From a virus: a stretch of 28,040 nucleotides of DNA. The translations under genes were made by a program, and so were the position numbers. The notes under the pieces were generated by a model. The model was given only the letters and a program-made list of their open reading frames with translations, was not told the origin of the DNA and did not search any database. Shown piece after piece: positions 22,921 to 28,040 of this stretch. Every line of letters starts with the position of its first letter. The stretch's first letter is position 1. The stretch lies in the IMG/VR virus record IMGVR_UViG_3300021963_000524, positions 1 through 28,040 of that record. One strand, 5' to 3'.

Positions 22921-22938
22921 GTTATTAATACTATATAT
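22921..22938 (-). promoter_or_regulatory. Putative early promoter (ATATATAG + TATTAATAAC)
   Basis: The minus strand reads ATATATAGTATTAATAAC, ending 11 bases before the ATG at 22909 and just after a terminator. It shares CAGATATATAG with the element at 20435-20453. It would drive the genes from 22909 to 20573, including the sigma-like factor. Confidence 0.55.
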
Positions 22939-22978
22939 CTGTTGCGAAAAATCACTTATTTTATAGATCAAAACACAC

Positions 22979-23008
22979 AAAAAATCCCCAAGATATTATC
23001 TCGGGGAT
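22979..23008 (-). terminator. Intrinsic terminator of the portal operon
   Basis: On the minus strand ATCCCCGAGATA pairs with TATCTTGGGGAT with one G-U pair and a small loop, followed by TTTTTT. It lies between the holin-like gene and the early promoter element, separating late portal transcription from the early operon. Confidence 0.9.
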
Positions 23009-23028
23009 CGGTAACAAAATCTTATAAT

Positions 23029-23232
23029 TTAAGCGTCTGTTTTGGTTTTATTTTTAAGTATCTTGTATTCGTTTATGATCTTAAGAAAAGTCCATACTAC
23101 AGAAGCCAATCCTAATAGAACTTTTAGTGCAAGATCCCAGTCCATAGCGGTCATTCCTAGGAATACTCCAGTGTTAACGTAAGGTATCGGGTCTGTTGCT
23201 AGTTTCTTTACTACTTCCAGTGTGTCGTTCAT
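23029..23232 (-). CDS. Holin-like small membrane protein
   Basis: A 67-residue protein with one hydrophobic segment at about residues 34-52 (ALKVLLGLASVVWTFLKII), a mildly amphipathic N-terminal half and a strongly basic C-terminus (NEYKILKNKTKTDA). The size and the TM-plus-basic-tail layout fit a small holin or other phage lysis protein. No lysin is adjacent, so other membrane roles (for example superinfection exclusion) are possible. It ends the portal transcript, and an intrinsic terminator follows. Its start lies inside the small ORF at 23174-23320 in another frame. Confidence 0.55.
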   Translation of the reverse strand: MNDTLEVVKKLATDPIPYVNTGVFLGMTAMDWDLALKVLLGLASVVWTFLKIINEYKILKNKTKTDA

Positions 23233-23320
23233 CGATGTAATTTTTTAATTTGTTTTCGTTAGCTACAGTAGTTTTATAGGTCTTCGACAACTTAACTACT
23301 ATTTTTTTAATCTTGCTCAT
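23174..23320 (-). CDS. Very small basic ORF (48 residues)
   Basis: An ORF of 48 codons from an ATG directly adjacent to the stop of the 23321 gene (TAA then ATG, no gap) to TAA at 23174. The product starts MSKIKKIVVKLSKTYKTTVA and ends KETSNRPDTLR. It fills the gap before the holin-like gene and then overlaps its first 59 bases in a different frame. The perfect start position and basic N-terminus argue for a real gene. Its length and overlap argue against. Function unknown. Confidence 0.4.
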   Translation of the reverse strand: MSKIKKIVVKLSKTYKTTVANENKLKNYIDERHTGSSKETSNRPDTLR

Positions 23321-23950
23321 TTAAAAAACTGTTGTGTTCACGTATGTGTTAGGGAATAGGCCTTCGCAGCATCCAGAAATACCGTCATTTAGATTTCTGT
23401 TCATACCAGATCTTTTCTTCCAAGCGTAAGGCATATTAGAAGTAACTAGTCCACCATAGATTGGATCCATATAACTTGGCATTTGTCCATCGGTCACTCT
23501 TTGGCTAAAATAGACAGCGTAGTCGCCAGGATGTAATTGTATCCATTCCACCATTCTAGTAGCGTAAACGTTACCAGTATCTCTACATTGTTGTTGTAAG
23601 AATTTAAGTTCATCTAAATCGATGCTATCAGCATTTTCCGATGTTGGTGATACTACGCTTTTGTTGTAGATTTTGTATTTAAGGTTAGGTAACGCTCTCA
23701 TTAAACCCCATTGGATTAGAGCTTTAGAAATGTAGTTGTCAATAAGAAATTGATTTTCTGTGGTAACGGTACCGTTAAGAACTTGATCTTGTAGGCTAAA
23801 ATAAAATGTAGAGCCCAAATAGAATTGAAGTTCTATATCTTGGGCTACAAGAATATTAGGCACTAAATCAGCATCGCTTACATTCTGGTTTGTAGTTGTA
23901 AAAGAGCGGATCTTCTCGGCCGATACGAACAATGGAATTTTTTGGCTCAT
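23321..23950 (-). CDS. Head-tail connector candidate (DUF6712-like)
   Basis: A 209-residue protein. The first half is helical (SDADLVPNILVAQDIELQFY, NYISKALIQWGLMRALPNLK), as in connector proteins that bind the portal. A LDELKFLQQQCRDTGNVYAT segment follows, then a YAVYFSQRVTDGQMP and NMPYAWKKRSGMNRNL C-terminus. It lies seven bases after the portal gene in the same unit, where a gp6/gp15-type adaptor is expected. I recall this layout from a Bacteroidota phage family of unknown function (DUF6712), but cannot confirm. Cysteines near the end (GCCEGLF) are unusual. Confidence 0.6.
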   Translation of the reverse strand: MSQKIPLFVSAEKIRSFTTTNQNVSDADLVPNILVAQDIELQFYLGSTFYFSLQDQVLNGTVTTENQFLIDNYISKALIQWGLMRALPNLKYKIYNKSVVSPTSENADSIDLDELKFLQQQCRDTGNVYATRMVEWIQLHPGDYAVYFSQRVTDGQMPSYMDPIYGGLVTSNMPYAWKKRSGMNRNLNDGISGCCEGLFPNTYVNTTVF

Positions 23951-23957
23951 AGTTATA

Positions 23958-25133
23958 TTATATGTTTGCGTCTACAGATGCCTCTCCAACTTTTACTCCT
24001 TCTTCGTTGAAAAGTCTTAGCGGTTCAATGTAAAGTTCGTTATCCTCGTATCCATAATAGCTCATTAACTTATCAAAGATCTTAAGTAGATATTTTTGGA
24101 TTGGTACAATAACTGTTGTGTTAAAGTGTTGTGAAGCTACAAGAATTTCGTCCTTGTTATTAGATAAACCTGCACCACCAATATCTTTAATACCTAATAG
24201 TAACGGTGAAGTAATCTTCATGCCCGTTAAAATTTGTTGGCTTATTCTTTGGCTTAAAGTCACATAGTAATCTGAATTCGCTGCATCAATAGGCGTTACC
24301 TCTGTTCCGTGTTCTTTATCAGTAGCAAAACTTAGAAAGAATTTACCTGCTCCTTCTACTCCAGAAAAGCTTGATGCAAGTTCGTCGTAGATGTCTTGTC
24401 TTGTTTCAGGATCGGGAATTCCGTTGTTCATTGAAATGAAAAGCGAAGGTGCCAAACCGTTTTGTAGGTTGTACCAGTGGAATGAATCGATCATAATATC
24501 CACGTTAGCAGCTGTTAACGCTCCTGAATAGTCAGGAATAGGATAATACTTATTGCCTGGATTATATTGGAATGCAAAAAGCAGCTGTCTTGGGTATAGG
24601 TGAGCTGTGTTAGGATCGAAGGCTTTAATAGCTTTTGGCTTGTAAATATCCTTCTTGTATTTTGACCAGTCAGCAGAATAGTAATACCATTCTACTCTAT
24701 CAGTGTCTTTATCTATATGACCAGAACGAATGTCGTTAAAGTCCATGTTGTAGATGTCTACGATCTTCTCTCCAGTTTCATCCCAAATAATCTGTAAAGC
24801 GAACCCCCCGAATATGATGTAGTCCAAAGCTACCCGACTAAAAATGCTCGTCCAGCTTTCTAAATCTGCATTAGCTCTTTTTAAAACATATTCTAAATCT
24901 GGATTTTTAGTTCTTAAACCTTCACCAACTGTGTAAGTTTGTTTAGAAGTTACGCAGGTTCTAACCATAGAAGAACCGTTATAAATTGGGGTTACTATAT
25001 TTTGGGGATATAAATTATCTAGCCCATAAGAAATCCAACTATGCGATCTTAGCTCGAAAACTTTAGGTAATGTAGGATCTGGAACTTCTCTACTGAACTT
25101 TAAGAAGTTTGAATTGCTGTTAGTGTTGCTCAT
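23958..25133 (-). CDS. Portal protein
   Basis: A 391-residue portal subunit. Features include the N-terminal clip-type start (SWISYGLDNLYPQNIVTPIY), an AMP-like beta region (IIFGGFALQIIWDETGEKIV and EWYYYSADWSKYKK), an NPGNKYYPIPDYSGA segment, and the C-terminal stem (RISQQILTGMKITSPLLLGI, then GGAGLSNNKDEILVAS). The GLSNNKDE motif before the last helix is common in portals of the PBSX/HK97 type. It forms the ring through which terL pumps DNA and to which the connector attaches. It starts 6 bases after a late promoter motif and leads its own transcription unit, far from terL. Confidence 0.88.
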   Translation of the reverse strand: MSNTNSNSNFLKFSREVPDPTLPKVFELRSHSWISYGLDNLYPQNIVTPIYNGSSMVRTCVTSKQTYTVGEGLRTKNPDLEYVLKRANADLESWTSIFSRVALDYIIFGGFALQIIWDETGEKIVDIYNMDFNDIRSGHIDKDTDRVEWYYYSADWSKYKKDIYKPKAIKAFDPNTAHLYPRQLLFAFQYNPGNKYYPIPDYSGALTAANVDIMIDSFHWYNLQNGLAPSLFISMNNGIPDPETRQDIYDELASSFSGVEGAGKFFLSFATDKEHGTEVTPIDAANSDYYVTLSQRISQQILTGMKITSPLLLGIKDIGGAGLSNNKDEILVASQHFNTTVIVPIQKYLLKIFDKLMSYYGYEDNELYIEPLRLFNEEGVKVGEASVDANI

Positions 25134-25139
25134 TATCTA

Positions 25140-25166
25140 TAAGTATGAAAAGATGTGAAAGTGACA
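25140..25166 (-). promoter_or_regulatory. Putative late promoter (TGTCA-N14-CATACTTA)
   Basis: ATGTCA, then 16 bases, then TACTTA within CATACTTA on the minus strand. The box ends six bases before the portal ATG at 25133, so a transcript starting at the usual distance would begin at the start codon. It shares a 73-base intergenic region with the divergent glycosyltransferase gene. Confidence 0.6.
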
Positions 25167-25191
25167 TTGAAAAATTTACGCCTTTTTGGAC

Positions 25192-25197
25192 TATAAT
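25192..25197 (+). promoter_or_regulatory. TATAAT box upstream of the glycosyltransferase gene
   Basis: A perfect TATAAT, ten bases before the ATG at 25207. A TTGAAA occurs upstream, but the 19-base spacing is poor. The CATACTTA element is absent on this strand, so this gene belongs to a different class from the portal beside it. The short distance would give a nearly leaderless mRNA. Confidence 0.35.
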
Positions 25198-25206
25198 ATA
25201 TACGAT

Positions 25207-26091
25207 ATGGAAGAAAGAAAAAACTTAGTATTACACATTAACGGCGGAATCGGTAAGTGTATCATGGCCACGGCAGTTATACGCTCGTATAAGCAAAATT
25301 ATCCAGGTTCTAGAGTGGTTGTAGTGTCAGGATATCCTGAAGTATTTATAAATAATTCAGACATTTACAAAAATTTCTCTTTTAATACTCCATATCTATG
25401 GCAGGATTACTACGGAAATCCTGAATGGGAGGTGTCTGCGCACGACCCTTATATGGAAAATGTCTGGATCAAGAACGAAAAAGAACACCTTATAGACATT
25501 TGGTGTGAGCTTTTAGGTGTTCCTTCTGTGCAAAAAACTCCATTATTATTCTTTTCGGGTCCGGAAGTAGAGGAATTAATAGCAATGATTCAGACAGAAA
25601 AACCTTTAGTAATCGTACAATCTACTGGAGGTGCTAACCCTGCTGCTAGATCTTGGACTAGAAATCCTCCGCAAAACGAATTCGATGAATTTTTAAATAA
25701 GTTTAAAGACACACATTTTATTGTGCACTTATGTCTATCAGAAACACCAAAACTTACTAATATTCATCAAAGACTAGAAACGTTAAGTAGACGTCAAGCT
25801 ATGTGTCTTATACACTATTGTGCAGAGTTTGTAGGAATAGATTCTTTTGGACAACATGCTAGAGCAGCTAATCTTAGTGCAGGATCTACAACTATTTTCT
25901 TTCCTTTAGCTGAATCTGTAGAGAGATTAGGTTATGATTTAGAGAATTTTAAGAATATAGTACCGGTTCCTGAAGTTCAGGAAATTATAAAATCTAGTCA
26001 GGATTATTATGCAACAGTTTTTAAATACGGTATAGAAGACGTTTCAGAAAATTGTCCAGTTCCTGTTGGTAGTAGATGGTTTAATTTTTAA
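25207..26091 (+). CDS. GT9-like glycosyltransferase
   Basis: A 294-residue protein, the only gene on the plus strand. The ATG at 25207 (MEERKNLVLHINGGIGKCIM) is preferred over an upstream TTG that would place a TATAAT inside the gene. The N-terminal pattern NGGIGKCIMATAVIRSYKQN with YPGSRVVVVSGYPEVFINNS matches the GT-B fold of glycosyltransferase family 9 (heptosyltransferase type). The C-terminal HYCAEFVGIDSFGQHARAAN matches the second conserved motif (G-DS-H-A). It transfers a sugar from a nucleotide donor; substrate unknown. Possible targets are virion fibres or host surface glycans. It meets the adhesin gene tail to tail, overlapping it by four bases. Confidence 0.75.
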   Translation: MEERKNLVLHINGGIGKCIMATAVIRSYKQNYPGSRVVVVSGYPEVFINNSDIYKNFSFNTPYLWQDYYGNPEWEVSAHDPYMENVWIKNEKEHLIDIWCELLGVPSVQKTPLLFFSGPEVEELIAMIQTEKPLVIVQSTGGANPAARSWTRNPPQNEFDEFLNKFKDTHFIVHLCLSETPKLTNIHQRLETLSRRQAMCLIHYCAEFVGIDSFGQHARAANLSAGSTTIFFPLAESVERLGYDLENFKNIVPVPEVQEIIKSSQDYYATVFKYGIEDVSENCPVPVGSRWFNF

Positions 26092-26915
26092 TTATAGTAT
26101 TCTATAATTCTTATTATTCCGTTTGACCCTGCTCCTCCGTCAGATGGACAAGCTGCTCCTGAAATAATAGAAGCTCTTCCTCCGCCTCCTCCTGCTCCAT
26201 AAACTGCTCCATCAGGCGGTCTAGTATTATCTAATAACATATCTCCACCCTTTCCGAATCTTAATCCAACATAAGAACATTCTGCTCCTCCTGCTCCACC
26301 AATACCTTCAGCAATACTGTATCCAGCTCCTGATCCTCCGCCTCTTCCTCCGTTTCCTGCACAAGCTGAGTCCGAAGTAAGAATAGCATTATATTGATAA
26401 ACTCCTCTTCCTCCCCCATTTCCTGTATAAGTAGATCCTGTTCCCCCAGGCCCTCCAGAAACTACGATGCAAGAACTTTGATTAGGACAATAACATCCTC
26501 CTGTTCCTCTTCCTCCACCCTGAGCACTTAAAAGAGTTCCACCGGTGTAAGTAACACAAGATCCATTTCCTGAAACTCCGATTTGACCGTTTGTTGAATC
26601 GAGTGCAGCTTTAGCTCCTCCTGCTCCTCCGGTACCTATACGAATACAATAAGGAGAATTAGATAAAGATGCGCAAGTGTAATTACAGCAAGAGATTCCA
26701 CCTCCGCCACCACCTCCGCCTCCGGATGCTTGAAATCTAGGAACTCCTGAGTTTGGAGCAGCTCCTCCACCTCCACCTCCACCAGCACCTATTACTATAA
26801 TAGTTGCACATGTTAGTCCAGAAGGAACGGACCAAGAGCTAGTAGTTATAAAATCTCTTACTATGGCTCCCGTGGCTCCGTTATTTAAGTTACCTAAATT
26901 TCCTGTTAAATTCAT
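26088..26915 (-). CDS. Glycine-rich tail fibre / tip adhesin-like protein
   Basis: A 275-residue protein. The first about 45 residues (MNLTGNLGNLNNGATGAIVR, then SWSVPSGLTCATIIVIGAGG) form a known phage Gly-rich-domain opening. Most of the rest is polyglycine or GG-rich (GGGGGGGAAPNSG, ASGGGGGGGGGIS) with interspersed Cys, ending in GAGSNGIIRIIEYYN. Such Gly-rich proteins form polyglycine-II helix sandwiches in some phage adhesins. It starts one base after the stop of the fibre gene at 26917-28040, the order of a fibre followed by a tip adhesin, as in some T-even-like phages. It probably caps the fibre and binds the receptor; this is inferred from composition and position. Confidence 0.72.
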   Translation of the reverse strand: MNLTGNLGNLNNGATGAIVRDFITTSSWSVPSGLTCATIIVIGAGGGGGGGAAPNSGVPRFQASGGGGGGGGGISCCNYTCASLSNSPYCIRIGTGGAGGAKAALDSTNGQIGVSGNGSCVTYTGGTLLSAQGGGRGTGGCYCPNQSSCIVVSGGPGGTGSTYTGNGGGRGVYQYNAILTSDSACAGNGGRGGGSGAGYSIAEGIGGAGGAECSYVGLRFGKGGDMLLDNTRPPDGAVYGAGGGGGRASIISGAACPSDGGAGSNGIIRIIEYYN

Positions 26916-26916
26916 A

Positions 26917-28040
26917 TTATCCTAAGTTAAGGGTAAAGCTTCCGTAATAGTTAGAGTTGTAATAAACTAAAGAAATGAAACTAACAGATCCAACTGCTCC
27001 AGGTAAAACCGGAGGAGTTGCGTTAGCCCATTTTACTGACGCTGGCCAAGTAATTGTATATCCCCCTGCACCACCTTGTGTAATTAACAATCCATAAGAA
27101 CCTCCTTCTAGACCATTATTAAGCGTAAGTGAAGTGATAGAAGAAGTTAAAGTAAAGTACTGATTATTTGCGTTATCCCAATCGATAGTAGGGGTTCCTC
27201 CGATACTTCCATTATTATGAGCTATAGAAGCTCCTTGACCAAAAGCAATTAGATTGTTAAGGTGAACTGTATTTGCGTTAGTTGTAGTAACACCAGCACC
27301 CAAAGCTACTGATGCGTTATGAGTAGCAACTGCTGCACAACCAATAGCGATTGAGTTATTGGCACTTTGTGCGTATGCAGATTTACCGATAGCGATTGCT
27401 GCTTCAGTTGATCTTGAGTTAACACCTATTGCAATACCACAGTTACCAAAACTTTGTGAGTCGTAACCCATTGTTGTGGTACCAGCTCCAATTGATATAG
27501 AGTTAGTACCAATTGCTACTGAACATTGAGCTGTTTTAGCTTGTGCTCCAATTGCTACTGAATAAGGTCTACCATCGAAAGCGTCTGCGCAATATCCAAT
27601 TGCTACTGAACACACATCCATAGCATGAGCACAGCGTCCAATTGCAATTGAACTATCTAAACAAGCAATTGATTGTACACCTATTGCAACAGTATTTATG
27701 GCATTTGTACATGCACTAGATCCTAATGATATAGATAATCCTGCAGTTGCTGTAGCACCTACTGCTGTAGAAACTAAAGATGTTGATTGTTCTAACGTGA
27801 TTGGAGAAGAAGCTCCTGAACCTGCAGGTCCTGTAGGTCCAATAGGTCCTTGAGATCCTGAAGTACCACTACTTCCTGCCGCTCCTGCTGCTCCACTAGT
27901 TCCACTAGAACCGTTAGCACCTGCTGCTCCACTAGTACCTGAAGTACCACTACTTCCTGCCGCTCCTGCTGCTCCACTAGTTCCACTAGAACCGTTAGCA
28001 CCTGCTGCTCCACTAGTACCTGAAGTACCACTACTTCCTG
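26917..28040 (-). CDS. Tail fibre with collagen-like, YadA-like and C-terminal domains, 5' end outside window
   Basis: The frame is open to the right edge, so the N-terminus is missing; the visible ATG at 27621 is an internal Met. Visible parts in order: collagen-like GSSGTSG repeats including an exact 81-base tandem repeat, a short SQGPIGPTGPAG linker, then a head built of about 14-residue S-x-A-I-G repeats (SVAIGYCADA, SIAIGRCAHA, AIAIGKSAYA) as in YadA-type trimeric adhesins. Cys residues recur in several repeats. The last about 100 residues are a fibre-end domain (NNQYFTLTSSIT, GGYTITWPASVKW, YYGSFTLNLG) homologous to the end of the 1112-2431 gene. It should trimerise into a long rod with a host-binding end and is followed by the Gly-rich adhesin gene. 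Confidence 0.85.
   Translation of the reverse strand, partial: GSSGTSGTSGAAGANGSSGTSGAAGAAGSSGTSGTSGAAGANGSSGTSGAAGAAGSSGTSGSQGPIGPTGPAGSGASSPITLEQSTSLVSTAVGATATAGLSISLGSSACTNAINTVAIGVQSIACLDSSIAIGRCAHAMDVCSVAIGYCADAFDGRPYSVAIGAQAKTAQCSVAIGTNSISIGAGTTTMGYDSQSFGNCGIAIGVNSRSTEAAIAIGKSAYAQSANNSIAIGCAAVATHNASVALGAGVTTTNANTVHLNNLIAFGQGASIAHNNGSIGGTPTIDWDNANNQYFTLTSSITSLTLNNGLEGGSYGLLITQGGAGGYTITWPASVKWANATPPVLPGAVGSVSFISLVYYNSNYYGSFTLNLG
27860..28040 (-). repeat. Exact 81-bp tandem repeat in the collagen-like region
   Basis: Positions 27860-27940 and 27941-28021 are identical, and a third copy starts at 28022 and runs off the edge. Each unit encodes 27 residues built from GSSGTSG, GTSGAAGA and NGSSGTSG blocks. 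Exact repetition of coding DNA suggests recent expansion by slippage or recombination. Confidence 0.9.

Noticed and set aside
22903-23115. Plus-strand ORF across the terminator region
   Set aside because: It crosses an intrinsic terminator, an early promoter element and the end of the holin-like gene, with no domain or start context.
27621-27623. ATG at 27621 as the start of the YadA-like fibre gene
   Set aside because: The frame continues upstream through further YadA-like and collagen-like repeats to the window edge, so this is an internal Met.
27860-28040. CRISPR-like array from repeated units
   Set aside because: The repeat is contiguous without spacers and codes for collagen-like protein in frame.

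Overview
The window reads as one continuous stretch of a tailed, siphovirus-like phage genome (or prophage). It carries portal, small and large terminase, HK97-type major capsid, tail tube, tape measure and baseplate genes, and no recognisable bacterial chromosomal gene. All genes except one are on the minus strand, so transcription runs from high to low coordinates. The DNA is AT-rich, and start codons follow A-rich leaders without Shine-Dalgarno sequences. Several protein types (sigma-like factor, XkdF-type polyprotein, GSSGTSG collagen-like fibres, tape measure ending) are of kinds I associate with phages of Bacteroidota. A Bacteroidota host, possibly aquatic, is therefore my inference, not something the sequence proves.

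Layout in transcription order. 28040-26088: a fibre gene entering from outside the window (collagen-like repeats, YadA-like head repeats, terminal domain) and a polyglycine adhesin-like gene. 25207-26091: a GT9-like glycosyltransferase, the only plus-strand gene. 25133-23029: portal, head-tail connector candidate, a very small ORF and a holin-like membrane protein, closed by an intrinsic terminator. 22909-20573: small early-type genes including a winged-helix protein, a sigma-70-like factor, a possible overlapping gene pair and a degenerate HNH relative, closed by a second strong terminator. 20427-18048: two HNH homing endonucleases flanking a short replication-type module. 17998-16471: terS and terL. 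16422-7444: tail terminator candidate, gp10-like protein, tail assembly chaperone with a probable -1 frameshift, two large tail-tip proteins and the tape measure. 7424-3215: XkdF-type protease polyprotein, scaffold candidate, major capsid protein and tail tube candidate. 3118-1: an unknown protein, a second collagen-like fibre and an adhesin cut by the left window edge.

The most interesting pattern is regulatory. Five transcription units holding virion genes begin with a bipartite motif, TGTCA-like, then exactly 14 bases, then CATACTTA. It has sigma-70 geometry (16 bases between a -35 and a -10 hexamer). A different shared element, ATATATAG followed by TGTAAA-like sequence, precedes the early gene block, one HNH gene and terS. 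Because the phage encodes its own sigma-like factor, the simplest model is that ATATATAG promoters are read by host polymerase and produce the phage sigma factor, which then opens the CATACTTA late promoters. Three of the late motifs lie so close to the start codon that the mRNAs would be leaderless or nearly so.

Gene order is also unusual. Portal and terminase are about 6 kb apart, separated by the early genes, and the tail-tip and tape measure genes precede the capsid genes. No tRNA, CRISPR array, integrase, lysin, DNA polymerase or insertion sequence was recognised in the window.
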